A stretch of DNA of 64,000 nt from Enterovibrio norvegicus FF-33 (GTDB taxonomy: Bacteria; Pseudomonadota; Gammaproteobacteria; Enterobacterales; Vibrionaceae): the NCBI RefSeq assembly GCF_000286835.2, contig NZ_AJYD02000038.1, positions 1,742,453-1,806,452 on the forward strand, written 5' to 3'. The position numbers and the translations under genes are program-made. Positions 37,816 to 46,591 of the stretch are shown one piece after another; positions within the stretch are counted from its first letter, which is position 1, and each line of letters opens with the position of its first letter. The notes under the pieces were generated by a model. It had not been told where the DNA came from. It worked only from the letters and a program-made list of their open reading frames with translations, and made no database searches.

Positions 37816-39545
37816 GTGTACCTTTCCTGGTTATCTGCGTTAATCACGACAAGTTCGTGAAATGAATTGATGCTGGCGTAGAGTGAGAAAAATCGGCTCA
37901 ACACGGTGCCAAAGATATAGAGCTCGCCTTCTGATCCAAAACACGCTTGTGACAAGGTAATTTCGGAGCGAAGACCGCGCACGGGCAACCCACGAATGAG
38001 TTTTTCAACGGGCGCAGAATTGATCTCGACAATGCCATCGAGTCGATGACGGGAAACACGCTCAGCTTGCCTGTCCACCAAGGCGCGAAAATCATAGGCG
38101 CGTAAAACAGACGACAGCGCATCTTTCGACAGCAAGGACAGGTAGTTCAAAGACAGATTCGAAATCAATGTCCACAACAATGTGCCGTCCAACATCGGAC
38201 GCATTGGCGCGGTTGGTTCGGTCAAATTGCTGAAACTGGCATAGGCTGGTGACGAATCTGTTGGCACACAAATATCGCCTTTACCCAACTCCATCGGGAG
38301 TTGTCGGTTAGTACAGGTCAACGACAACGAAATGGCTTCGCTAAAATCTGTGCATTCCGTTTCGTCGCTGCGGACAAACGAAATATGGTGATCAAAACCA
38401 TCATTGTGAATACTGTCTTTTACTCGTACTCGGTAATAGAGCGCCTTGCGATTACGTGCACGTTCGATCTCGTGCTGGAAGCTCTCAAAAGGCGTGTAGT
38501 TTCTGATTTGGCCGCGGATACGACCAATATTGTTTTCTTGCCACCCTTGCACCGTGTCGACGCTGAAAATTTCGTAGTGCGCCGTGTAACGACTTGAAGG
38601 CGTGATTTTGTATTCGGCACTTTTCCCATTCAGATCAATCGGATCGGCATCATGAGTGAACAAGTTAATGACAGGGGTACAGTTAAGCTCAAACGTTTCA
38701 TCTTTCACGCGCACATCTGGCGGCAACGTTTTCGAAAAGCTAAAACGCAGGGTGAAACGTCTTTCCACATCAGCGGGTACGTAGCGCCCAAGATCTTTAA
38801 CGTCAAAGAAGAGAAATGCTTCAGGAAATGAAAGGTATTCCTGCAGAATTCGATACCCTTCATACACATTTTTAGGGTACGGAAGAATGGCATCGTCACC
38901 ATCAAACCCAACCGCCCTAAACGCACTTTTGGGTAAGGTAACCACTTTGTCACCGGCAACCACTTCCACTTTTTCGAGATAGTGACTGAGCCACAGGTAC
39001 AGCATTTCAGCGCTGTAAGTTTCGCCGCCCAAAAAGAAACGAAGAGACTGCAGGCCTATTTGTCCTGCCTTCTGATCGCCCAGAATTTTCATATCAACGT
39101 CGATCAAAGACGCTTCACGCGTGTGAACAGTGCTGACTTTGTTACGTCGAAGTGGATAAATGCTCACGTCACGACAGGTGCGAAAATGACAAACGGTGCC
39201 AAAAACAGGGTTGGCATCTAACTGCGTTCCCTTCGCAATGGTTTGGCCGTACGTTAAGGCTTTTTCGTCTGGAGAAAATTGAACAATGCTAATGCTGGGT
39301 ACCGGACGCAAATAGTTAGGCCACAGCATATTGATAATGGAGTGCGTCAGTTCCGGAAATTCGTCTTCGACCTTTTGGCGAAGTCTTCCCGTCAGGAAGG
39401 CAAAACCCTCAAGCAAACGCTCGACATCGGGATCGGTATTACGACTATTGAGAAAACGGGCGAGCTGCGGATACACTTCGGTAAACTCGAGTCCCTGCTC
39501 TCTGAGGAAAGCAAGCTCATCCCTGAAATATCGATTCCTTGACAC
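37779..39545 (-). CDS. tssF: T6SS baseplate protein TssF
   Basis: This 588-residue TssF starts with MSRNRYFRDELAFLREQGLEF, a conserved opening. It contains PQLARFLNSRNTDPDVERLLEGFAFLTGRL and ends with the FGSEGELYIFGTVLSRFFSLYASINSFHELV segment typical of the family. TssF dimerises around TssG in the wedge of the baseplate. It begins directly after the tssE stop and its 3' end overlaps tssG. Length is normal. It corresponds to VCA0110. Confidence 0.95.
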   Translation of the reverse strand: MSRNRYFRDELAFLREQGLEFTEVYPQLARFLNSRNTDPDVERLLEGFAFLTGRLRQKVEDEFPELTHSIINMLWPNYLRPVPSISIVQFSPDEKALTYGQTIAKGTQLDANPVFGTVCHFRTCRDVSIYPLRRNKVSTVHTREASLIDVDMKILGDQKAGQIGLQSLRFFLGGETYSAEMLYLWLSHYLEKVEVVAGDKVVTLPKSAFRAVGFDGDDAILPYPKNVYEGYRILQEYLSFPEAFLFFDVKDLGRYVPADVERRFTLRFSFSKTLPPDVRVKDETFELNCTPVINLFTHDADPIDLNGKSAEYKITPSSRYTAHYEIFSVDTVQGWQENNIGRIRGQIRNYTPFESFQHEIERARNRKALYYRVRVKDSIHNDGFDHHISFVRSDETECTDFSEAISLSLTCTNRQLPMELGKGDICVPTDSSPAYASFSNLTEPTAPMRPMLDGTLLWTLISNLSLNYLSLLSKDALSSVLRAYDFRALVDRQAERVSRHRLDGIVEINSAPVEKLIRGLPVRGLRSEITLSQACFGSEGELYIFGTVLSRFFSLYASINSFHELVVINADNQERYTWGLQNGQQPLI

Positions 39546-39983
39546 CTACACTACCCTGTATTTTCGATTACTATCCAAAAGCAGGTCAATTTGTACATTA
39601 CGGTGCATAGCACCTAAATTGACCGACGCATTAATCTGAAACCGCAAGTTAAGCGGTGAACCGTTATCTGGTAGAACATTGATGTCCATGCTCTGGATAC
39701 GGGGTTCATACGTTTCGATACACCGACGAATCGCTCGCCGTATTTGCAACGCAAGATCGTGTGAACTCAGCGATGCATCATTAAAATCAATCAGGCCTAA
39801 ATCGGGCGCACTGAGGGATTCCCCAATGCGCGCGTTTAGCAGATTCGAAACATTGTGTTTCAACGACTCGAGCACGTCGGCAGCTTCAGGGCCTTGTGTA
39901 ACAGAGCGTTGCGGTGCATCAGCTTCTAGCCGTTGGAAGAAGCTGACGCCGTACGCGATGTCATCTGCATCTGGGATGGCCAT
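39546..39983 (-). CDS. tssE: T6SS baseplate protein TssE (gp25-like)
   Basis: This 145-residue protein is of the gp25/TssE family. It has the N-terminal segment SFFQRLE, LKHNVSNLLNARIG, the conserved LGLIDFND and the C-terminal strand LRFQINASVNLG, with acidic and arginine residues (AIRRCIETYEPRI) that hold the wedge together. TssE nucleates sheath polymerisation on the baseplate, like gp25 of phage T4. It starts 3 bases after the tssC stop and ends at the tssF start. It corresponds to VCA0109. Confidence 0.93.
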   Translation of the reverse strand: MAIPDADDIAYGVSFFQRLEADAPQRSVTQGPEAADVLESLKHNVSNLLNARIGESLSAPDLGLIDFNDASLSSHDLALQIRRAIRRCIETYEPRIQSMDINVLPDNGSPLNLRFQINASVNLGAMHRNVQIDLLLDSNRKYRVV

Positions 39984-39986
39984 CGA

Positions 39987-41462
39987 TTACGCCTGATCCA
40001 AACGACCTACCAATGACAACTCGAAGTTTGCACCCATGTATTTGAAGTGCGGACGCACTGACAAAGACACTTGGTACCAACCTGGATTACCCTCGACATC
40101 CATCACTTCTACTTTCGCTGCGCGAAGTGGACGACGGCTGCGAACTTCTGCCGGTGGGTTTTCCTGATCTGCCACGTACTGACGAACCCAAGTGTTAAGC
40201 TCACGCTCAAGGTCTTGACGCTCTTTCCACGAACCGATCTGCTCACGTTGAAGCACTTTGATGTAGTGCGCCAAACGGTTGATGATCATCATGTAAGGCA
40301 GCTGCGTACCCAACTTGTAGTTGGTTTCTGCTTCTTTGCCTTCTTTCGTGTTCGGGAACACTTTCGGTTTTTGAATCGAGTTAGCAGAGAAGAATGCTGC
40401 GTTGTCACTGCCTTTACGCATAGTGAGTGAAATGAAGCCTTCTTCGGCCAATTCATACTCTTTGCGGTCAGTCACTAGCACTTCTGTTGGGATCTTCGCT
40501 TGCAGAGCGCCCAAAGATTCAAACAGGTGTACTGGCAAATCTTCCACTGCACCGCCACTTTGAGGACCAATAATGTTCGGACACCAACGGTATTTTGCAA
40601 AGCTCTCAGTCAAACGAGATGCCAATGCAAACGCGGTGTTACCCCAAAGGTAGCTTTCGTGTGATTCGCTAACATTTTCACGATAGTTGAATGACGTGAT
40701 TGGGTTTTCGACTGGATCGTAAGGAACACGAAGCAGGAAACGTGGTGCAGTTAGACCGATATAGCGAGCATCTTCTGATTCACGCAACGCACGCCACTTG
40801 GTGTAACGAGGGCTTTCAAAAGTAGCGGCTACGTCTTTCAGGTTTGGCAGTTCTTCGAATGAATCAATGCCGAAAAACTCTGGAGAAACGGAAGACAGGA
40901 ATGGCGCGTGCGCCATGGCGCCAACTGAACCAACGTATTGGAGCAATTTCATGTCTGGCGTTGATGGTGTAAACGCATAGTTACCCACCAATGCTGCCAC
41001 TGGCTCACCACCAAATTGGCCATAACCGGCGGAATATACGTGCTTATAAAGGCCAGACTGGGTTGTTTCAGGTGCAAATTCGAAGTCATCTAACAGCTCT
41101 TGCTTGGTCGCATGCAGCACTTCAATTTTGATGTTTTCACGGAAATCTGTGCGATCTACCAGCAGCTTCAAACCACGCCACGCAGACTCCATTTCCTGCA
41201 CAGGCTGGCTGTGTAGAACGACGTCCATTTGCGCACTGATTTTCTTGTCTAGTTCAACCAGCATTTGGTCAACGAGCGCTTTGTTTACAGGCTCTTGCTC
41301 TTTATCAGAACCGATCAGATTCTCAACAAACGCAGCAACACCTTTTTTAGCAATATCATAGCCTTCTTCGCTAGGTGCTAGTCGGGTTTGCGCCATGATT
41401 TCGTCGAGTAGACTGCCACTTTCTTTGACAGAACTCTCCAGCGTTTTCTCTTGTACGGACAT
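39987..41462 (-). CDS. tssC: T6SS sheath large subunit TssC (VipB)
   Basis: The protein is 491 residues when started at ATG 41462 (AAAAGGA upstream); a TTG two codons earlier is possible. Recognisable segments are LDKKISAQMDVVLHSQPVQEMESAWRGL split around residues 75-100, FSANSIQKPKVF near the middle and the C-terminal domain ending FKYMGANFELSLVGRLDQ. TssC with TssB forms the contractile sheath whose contraction drives the Hcp tube. The N-terminal helix, which ClpV recognises, is present. It follows tssB by 29 bases. It corresponds to VCA0108. Confidence 0.97.
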   Translation of the reverse strand: MSVQEKTLESSVKESGSLLDEIMAQTRLAPSEEGYDIAKKGVAAFVENLIGSDKEQEPVNKALVDQMLVELDKKISAQMDVVLHSQPVQEMESAWRGLKLLVDRTDFRENIKIEVLHATKQELLDDFEFAPETTQSGLYKHVYSAGYGQFGGEPVAALVGNYAFTPSTPDMKLLQYVGSVGAMAHAPFLSSVSPEFFGIDSFEELPNLKDVAATFESPRYTKWRALRESEDARYIGLTAPRFLLRVPYDPVENPITSFNYRENVSESHESYLWGNTAFALASRLTESFAKYRWCPNIIGPQSGGAVEDLPVHLFESLGALQAKIPTEVLVTDRKEYELAEEGFISLTMRKGSDNAAFFSANSIQKPKVFPNTKEGKEAETNYKLGTQLPYMMIINRLAHYIKVLQREQIGSWKERQDLERELNTWVRQYVADQENPPAEVRSRRPLRAAKVEVMDVEGNPGWYQVSLSVRPHFKYMGANFELSLVGRLDQA

Positions 41463-41491
41463 TAACAAAATCCTTTTCTCTTCTGCGTTAG

Positions 41492-42004
41492 TTAAGCATC
41501 GGAAGCTGGTTGTTCTTCAGCGCTTACCAGATCCAATTCAGCGAGGAGCTTTTCACGCGAATCTTCAGAGGCCAAAAGCTCCTGAAGGCGACCACGAAAA
41601 GCAGGAATATTTCCAAGAGGGCCTTTCAATGCGACCAACGCTTCACGAAGCTCAACGAGCTTTTTAAGTTCGGGTACTTGATTGGCAATTGCGTCTGGCG
41701 AGAAATCGGCCAAAGACTTGAATGACAATTCAACAGGAAGTTCTTGTCCTTCTTCCTCTGTCATGACATTTGGTACAGACGTGGTTAAAGAAAGATCGCT
41801 CTCTCGCATAACCGCTGTGAAATTATTTTTATCAACAGAAACCGCCTCTCTCTCTTCAATTGAAGTGTCTTCCGGGTGACCTTTAAAGTCTCCTAAAACG
41901 ACCATTTTCAACGGAAGTTCGATCTCCGATTGAGCATCACCCGTTGCAGGAACGTATTTAATATTAATACGTTCTTTAGGTGCAACACTTCCCTCTTTCG
42001 CCAT
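41492..42004 (-). CDS. tssB: T6SS sheath small subunit TssB (VipA)
   Basis: This 170-residue VipA has the typical GSVAPKERINIKYVP opening, LPLKMVVLGDFKG and the segment VPNVMTEEEGQELPVELSFKSLADFSPDAIA over residues 77-107, followed by a helical C-terminus. It pairs with TssC in the sheath. An AAGGAGAG ribosome-binding site lies just upstream (42006-42018). It heads the structural T6SS operon, and the 949 bases upstream carry no convincing gene and must hold its promoter. It corresponds to VCA0107. Confidence 0.96.
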   Translation of the reverse strand: MAKEGSVAPKERINIKYVPATGDAQSEIELPLKMVVLGDFKGHPEDTSIEEREAVSVDKNNFTAVMRESDLSLTTSVPNVMTEEEGQELPVELSFKSLADFSPDAIANQVPELKKLVELREALVALKGPLGNIPAFRGRLQELLASEDSREKLLAELDLVSAEEQPASDA

Positions 42005-42953
42005 CTTATTACTCTCCTTTACATTGTAGAGATGTATGCAACTCAGACGTTGCTGTATTTCGACGCGCTAACATTCATTAATGAAAATCAGCAAAATCAA
42101 AGTCATTCACAACATGTGTCATTTGTTTCAAAAATAAAAATATGCAACTAAGAAAATTATTAGAACCAGAAAAACATCACTCAAACGCAAGTCATTTGAG
42201 ACGTGAAATTAAGGCAAAATTGTCATTTAAAGCAGAGAACATCAGGGGGGAGGGAGGAAAAAGATGAGACAAATCAATCAAAAACCTTGAATCACACGAT
42301 CAATGCAAGACAAAAACATCAAGGTTATCGAAATAAATCGCCATCATCAGTATTTACTAGTACCACCGTAGAACTTTGCTAACCAACGTTTCAATTTTTA
42401 TCGCTATCAATCTCAATGGTAACGTTCAAAACGGCCAGGGGAGACAGCATTTTTATAGTTTTATTTGTTTCATAAAGCATTCATTAAGAACACTAAGCGT
42501 AATATTAACTTCTTTATTCGTCCTTGAGAGACATCATGAGACATGTTCACGACCCACCACAAGGTATTTAGCAAAAATTTGCACAGAAAAATATTCAAAC
42601 ACGATCCCCGTCGATATTTTACATAGACAATACAGGAGTGTCATTTTTGATAAAATTAATACTTATAAACTGACAGATCACACATTAATATACTGACAAC
42701 TTTGAATTTTAAATAAATTAGAAAAACCTAATTAATAATGCTTTTATCATCCATTAGTAATGAAAGATTAGATTATCATGAGTGGTGTGAATAGTTTGAA
42801 GTGAGGGATAAATCATAGAAGGCGTTTACTAATGTGAAACGAGTACTGTTCAATGACCCGCTATTTAAATGCAAAAACTTAACATGTTGTGATTATCAAA
42901 TATCTAAACACTTTCAATGTGCTTATTCAGTGGGAATTTTTGGGGATATAGCT
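42005..42953. other. Long AT-rich gene-poor region between tssB and the PAAR gene
   Basis: I find no supported gene on either strand; the longest frames here have no ribosome-binding site, no conserved look and atypical composition. The part next to tssB should contain the T6SS promoter. It includes a purine-rich block (GGGGGGAGGGAGG, about 42245-42257) and an inverted repeat AACCTTGA (42283-42290) / TCAAGGTT (42319-42326). I found no sigma-54 element with GG-N10-GC spacing directed to tssB. The rest is plain AT-rich sequence. Confidence 0.6.
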
Positions 42954-43238
42954 TTAACCAATATTTACCGTACCACCACCAATAACGACACCTCCACAAC
43001 CCACAGCGTCACCTGTTCTTGCAACAGGCTTTCCGTTTGCAAATACGGTAGGAGATCCCGCTGCAATACTTCTTCCATGGGGCGGGTTTTTCGGCTTATC
43101 GTGTGGTGCAAGTGCATCACCTTGTCGAGCAAGAGGGATGCCATCGACCTTCACATCTGGCGATGCCGAGGTAACAGGTGATGGATGAAACCCATCATGA
43201 TCGGTGCCGATGTTACCTAAAACGACTGCATTTCCCAT
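42954..43238 (-). CDS. T6SS spike-tip PAAR-domain protein
   Basis: This 94-residue protein consists of a single PAAR domain: GIPLARQGDAL, APHDKPKNPPHGRSI with candidate metal-binding histidines, ANGKPVARTGDAVGCGG and the C-terminal GGTVNIG. PAAR proteins sharpen the VgrG spike and can carry effectors. This one has no extension, so it is a plain tip. An AAGGAT ribosome-binding site precedes ATG 43238. In V. cholerae the PAAR gene VCA0105 also stands upstream of vipA. Here 949 bases separate it from tssB, so it probably has its own promoter and transcript. Confidence 0.93.
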   Translation of the reverse strand: MGNAVVLGNIGTDHDGFHPSPVTSASPDVKVDGIPLARQGDALAPHDKPKNPPHGRSIAAGSPTVFANGKPVARTGDAVGCGGVVIGGGTVNIG

Positions 43239-43302
43239 GACGATTAATCCTTATAATGACACCGTGTTGAAAACAAATTCTGTTGGTTAGCAAACTAGAT
43301 AA

Positions 43303-43318
43303 TGCAAAAAGTGATCCA
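43303..43318 (-). promoter_or_regulatory. Candidate sigma-54 promoter of the PAAR gene
   Basis: On the minus strand the sequence TGGATCAC-TTTT-TGCA has GG and GC separated by exactly 10 bases, the spacing required for RpoN promoters. The -12 part (TTTGCA) is good; the -24 part matches TGG but not the following CAC. It lies about 65-80 bases upstream of the PAAR start. VasH from this cluster would be the natural activator. Treat as a candidate. Confidence 0.4.
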
Positions 43319-43370
43319 GTTTTTAATTGTCTTATTTTCAAAATCTTACAGTCATCGGATCACTTAATTC

Positions 43371-43427
43371 GAGCAAATAATTGCTCAGCAATGAGCCAAT
43401 TCTTGCCCAGAGAGCAATTTCTTGCTC
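43371..43427. repeat. Two GAGCAA/TTGCTC hairpins in tandem
   Basis: Two short perfect inverted repeats with the same arms, GAGCAA-ATAA-TTGCTC at 43371-43386 and GAGCAA-TTTC-TTGCTC at 43412-43427, lie between the OMPLA gene end and the PAAR promoter region. Neither has a T run directly after it, so they are weak as terminators. They could be paired operators or a weak termination region for the OMPLA transcript. Confidence 0.5.
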
Positions 43428-43437
43428 GATCTAATGT

Positions 43438-44217
43438 TTAAAAGTTGAACGCCACACCCATGCCATAAGCACTCTCTTTGAAGTTGTAATTGGAAATGGT
43501 TAGCCCGTAGCCCGTTTCGACTTTCATGTATCCGCGCAACCCTTGATAGATTGGGACATTCCAACTCAGCCGGTAGTATCCGCGCTCTAAGTCTTTAGCA
43601 AATAAGTTGCCAAAAAGTACCTTTACTTCTTGATTCTCAGTGGGACGCCATCCCAGTTCTGTTTCGCCATAGCCAAGATAATCTGTGATATTCGGGTTAT
43701 AGCTCACACTGCCAAACCTAAACCATGGTTTGAATCGTATATAGCCCCAATCAAAGTTGCGCTTGATATCAACGTAAGCTCGATTCCAACTCACTTCATT
43801 GTCACCCCCTGCTCCGTTCGACTCATGTTCAGCCCCCAGCGAAAATTGCCACGGATCGATGCTCATTTGATAGAAGAGTTCTGGGTTGTAATTACTGTCG
43901 CGAAAATAGGCTGAGCTATCATAAGCCTCCCAGTTTGAGCGCTGGGTATAAGCCATATACAGCCCATCATCTTCAAACCTCAAAATCCGATACTTCACAC
44001 TGAACTGGAATTGCACAAAGGTATCCTTTGCTTCGCTATCGTTAGGGTTCAACGGAGCAAACCGCGCTTGATTAACGTTGGATTCTTTGTAGTACGGCAA
44101 CAAGTAGTTATCTCTGTGTGCTGAAAACACATTTTCAGATGCTTGCGCTGTTGGAGATATCAAGATCATGGGCGCGATGAGCGCCGACATAACAAGCGGG
44201 TAAATCAGTGTGTTCAT
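43438..44217 (-). CDS. pldA: Outer-membrane phospholipase A (OMPLA)
   Basis: The start at ATG 44217 is chosen for its AGGGAGG ribosome-binding site and the signal peptide ending near AQA/SE (residues 24-27), giving 259 residues. The catalytic triad is visible as His131 and Ser133 in EHESNG and Asn145 in SWNRAYVD, with the same spacing as His142/Ser144/Asn156 of E. coli OMPLA. YLLPYY and NYNPELFYQ are family segments, and the C-terminus ends in an outer-membrane Phe (VAFNF). The enzyme forms a 12-strand barrel and hydrolyses phospholipids that reach the outer leaflet. It is next to, but not part of, the T6SS operon. Confidence 0.93.
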   Translation of the reverse strand: MNTLIYPLVMSALIAPMILISPTAQASENVFSAHRDNYLLPYYKESNVNQARFAPLNPNDSEAKDTFVQFQFSVKYRILRFEDDGLYMAYTQRSNWEAYDSSAYFRDSNYNPELFYQMSIDPWQFSLGAEHESNGAGGDNEVSWNRAYVDIKRNFDWGYIRFKPWFRFGSVSYNPNITDYLGYGETELGWRPTENQEVKVLFGNLFAKDLERGYYRLSWNVPIYQGLRGYMKVETGYGLTISNYNFKESAYGMGVAFNF

Positions 44218-44526
44218 CAAACCTCCCTGAAAATCGACATTCAATGTTTTATCCGCAAACAATCACGAAAAAACAGAGCAATGAAATCAACGAGAGTATA
44301 GATGGCCATTATCCGTTAAATGTCGAGATTAACCTGCTGAATCAACAATGAGTCAGCCGGAGATGTCGCGAAGTGACAAAGAGGCACTGGGGGCTGAAGA
44401 TCTGTTGTCGTCATGTCTGCAATTCTTGCTTAGACCTGTTGCAACGCCGCATTATTGAAGGATTTTATTGTGACACCCCCATCGTAACAATTATCATCAA
44501 TGAGACTTGGTCACCCAAGACGCTAA
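44218..44526. other. Intergenic region between divergent OMPLA and P460-like genes
   Basis: About 309 bases without a gene, holding the divergent promoters of the two neighbours. I see no strong -10/-35 pair or regulator motif. The sequence just left of 44527 lacks a good ribosome-binding site, which leaves the start of the P460-like gene uncertain. Confidence 0.4.
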
Positions 44527-45066
44527 ATGTTGTTACTAAAATGGAATTTACTTATGTTGTTTTCGGCTCGCCGATATTTTACTTTTTTATTCACGCTGTT
44601 GTTTAGCAGCTCAGTATTCGCAGATTCAATTGCTAGTTACCCAAACGGCTGGGAAGACTGGCCCGTTGTTAAAGAATCCATGAATCTCCCAGCGGATACC
44701 GTTCTCCCCCCTGACGCCTCTTTGTTTATGCAAGAATCCGTAAGAGCATATTCATGGATCAATGATGGTCAAGGCTCGCCTCTCACTATCCGCGTGAATC
44801 CCAAGAAACTTGAAGAATACAAAACCCATGGCCCTTATAGCGACGGGCCGACAGTGATTGCCGTGTCTGAAGCACAGGGAATTATCTGGGTAACAGAGCA
44901 CTTTGGCGGATTAGCCCTTTATGGTAGCTACAACCGAAAAGGTGAAGACATCAGCAGCATGCACGCCTCCTTAGAGCCTGCCTTTTGTCAAAGTTGTCAT
45001 GATACTTACAAAGACATATGTATAAACGGCACCTGCACGGAGCCTGTCTCTTCTCTTTATGAGTAA
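44527..45066 (+). CDS. Cytochrome P460-like periplasmic haem protein
   Basis: The protein has up to 179 residues; a second ATG at 44554 gives 170 and a cleaner signal peptide (LFTLLFSSSVFA/DS). The mature part begins YPNGWEDWPVVKES, resembling the start of cytochrome P460 proteins, and contains YSDGPTVIAVSEAQGIIWVTE. It ends with one c-type haem motif, CQSCH at residues 154-158, close to the C-terminus as in P460 enzymes. Known P460 proteins oxidise hydroxylamine or bind NO. A second cysteine pair (CINGTC) follows the haem motif. The gene is 37 bases before a diguanylate cyclase and is probably co-transcribed with it. Catalytic activity is not shown. Confidence 0.65.
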   Translation: MLLLKWNLLMLFSARRYFTFLFTLLFSSSVFADSIASYPNGWEDWPVVKESMNLPADTVLPPDASLFMQESVRAYSWINDGQGSPLTIRVNPKKLEEYKTHGPYSDGPTVIAVSEAQGIIWVTEHFGGLALYGSYNRKGEDISSMHASLEPAFCQSCHDTYKDICINGTCTEPVSSLYE

Positions 45067-45103
45067 TTTCAGTTAACCGTTCCCCTTTGATTTGGATTTT
45101 AGA

Positions 45104-46591
45104 GTGCTAAAAAGGTTTACGATAAATCAGCTTCTCTTTGTTTCTCATCTGATGTTGGTGCTAGTGCTTATCGCTGGGATGAGCGCCTCGCGCTATCAAA
45201 GTGAATGGGAAAGCCGAGTTAACTATGCCAACGAACGGGCCGAGCGCACGCTGACGCCTCTGGTCCGTGACTTTTCCGCCGCAGTCGCAGGCCGAAATTA
45301 TGCCAACCTAATGATGCCCTCTCAAAATGAAGCACTCTTTAATATTGGAGAGTTGTTGTTTCTCGACATCCAGGGGAAATCAGATTACAGCGAAAACTCC
45401 GTCAGTGTGCGCTATTCACGAGAGCACATGACAGTGTGGCGAACGGATGTCACGCAAGATGAGATCAACGACGTCTCAGCACGAAAAAACACGCTGATGG
45501 CAGCGCTTGATAATCCCGAAAATCAAGACAAGGTGAGAAATAGAAAACTGAATTTCGTACTCAACAAAACAGTTGATGACCTAAACGCTCTGCAAAAAAG
45601 TACGCGTCTATCATCATCGTTTACGCCACGCTGGCCTCCTTCTAGCCATTCTGAAAAAGCGTTTCAGCTTCACCAAGAGGATGAGGTTCTGATCGTACAA
45701 TTGCCACTGATCAACAAAAATGGCGGTCATGTTTGGGCGGTGTTTGATGCTGCTAATCTGTTCACTCTTAAGCAGCAGATATTTATCACCTTAGCCATTG
45801 AAGCCTTTGTGGCATTGTGTGTTTCTCTATTGCTGATTATCGGCGTCACACATTGGTTGGTTGCACCATTAAGTAGGCTAGCTAAACGAATAGACCACGA
45901 CATCGAACACCTCGATATCTCGGATCTCGAGGAACTTCGCCGCAATGATGAGATTGGCGTGCTGGCTCGTGGTCTTCACACGCTAACCCTCAAAGCCCAA
46001 ACACAAATGAAAATATTGCGGCATCAATCGGATACTGATGCGCTCACTGGGCTAGCAGGACGCCACAGCTATACGGAACATGCCGACGCTTTTTTCCAAG
46101 CAACGCGTGCCGAAAATAAGCTTTTTGGCATTGTTGTTTGTGATATTGACCATTTCAAAGCATTTAATGACACCTTCGGACATGGACGCGGTGATGTCGT
46201 GATTAAGTCCACCGCAAACGCCATTTTAAGCGCATTACGCAAAGACGACTTGTGTTTCAGAATTGGCGGCGAAGAGTTTGTCGCTCTGCTTCAAATTGAA
46301 AATGCTAGTGCGCTTGAAACGGTTGCAGAACGAATGCGCTGTAGCGTTGAAGATCTCGCTATTCCTCATGCCGCCGAAAGTGCAGTGGTCACGCTTTCTA
46401 TTGGCGCATTACTCATCACGCCTTCGGCATCTGCAATGTCGTTTTCAGATGCTTTCGATGAAGCTGATTCACTGCTTTATCGCGCTAAGCGCAGCGGCCG
46501 AAACCAAATTGCCATTGGCACCCTGCAAGACCAAAAACCACCTCCAAGGAAAGAAAGTAGTGATAGAAAAACAACTGAGATTATGGATTGA
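45104..46591 (+). CDS. Membrane-bound diguanylate cyclase (GGDEF protein)
   Basis: This protein is 495 residues from GTG 45104; a TTG at 45092 is the alternative. Two membrane helices (about 8-26 and 225-248) enclose a periplasmic sensory domain of about 200 residues with no named motif. A HAMP-like linker and a GGDEF domain follow. The active site is GGEEF at residues 388-392, a functional variant, and the product-inhibition site RKDD lies exactly five residues upstream, so synthesis of c-di-GMP with feedback control is expected. The DxLTGLxxR signature (DALTGLAGR) is intact. Its 3' end overlaps the next gene by 32 bases. The upstream periplasmic haem protein may be its signal partner. Confidence 0.92.
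   Translation: MLKRFTINQLLFVSHLMLVLVLIAGMSASRYQSEWESRVNYANERAERTLTPLVRDFSAAVAGRNYANLMMPSQNEALFNIGELLFLDIQGKSDYSENSVSVRYSREHMTVWRTDVTQDEINDVSARKNTLMAALDNPENQDKVRNRKLNFVLNKTVDDLNALQKSTRLSSSFTPRWPPSSHSEKAFQLHQEDEVLIVQLPLINKNGGHVWAVFDAANLFTLKQQIFITLAIEAFVALCVSLLLIIGVTHWLVAPLSRLAKRIDHDIEHLDISDLEELRRNDEIGVLARGLHTLTLKAQTQMKILRHQSDTDALTGLAGRHSYTEHADAFFQATRAENKLFGIVVCDIDHFKAFNDTFGHGRGDVVIKSTANAILSALRKDDLCFRIGGEEFVALLQIENASALETVAERMRCSVEDLAIPHAAESAVVTLSIGALLITPSASAMSFSDAFDEADSLLYRAKRSGRNQIAIGTLQDQKPPPRKESSDRKTTEIMD

Noticed and set aside
42376-42696. 106-codon plus-strand frame in the desert between tssB and PAAR
   Set aside because: It starts with TTG, has no ribosome-binding site and its composition is that of the surrounding AT-rich DNA; no family is recognised.
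46263-46559. Upstream extension of the nucleoside hydrolase-VOC frame inside the diguanylate cyclase
   Set aside because: The extension reads the GGDEF coding region in another frame and has no family match; GTG 46560 with AAGGAAAG gives a normal hydrolase N-terminus.
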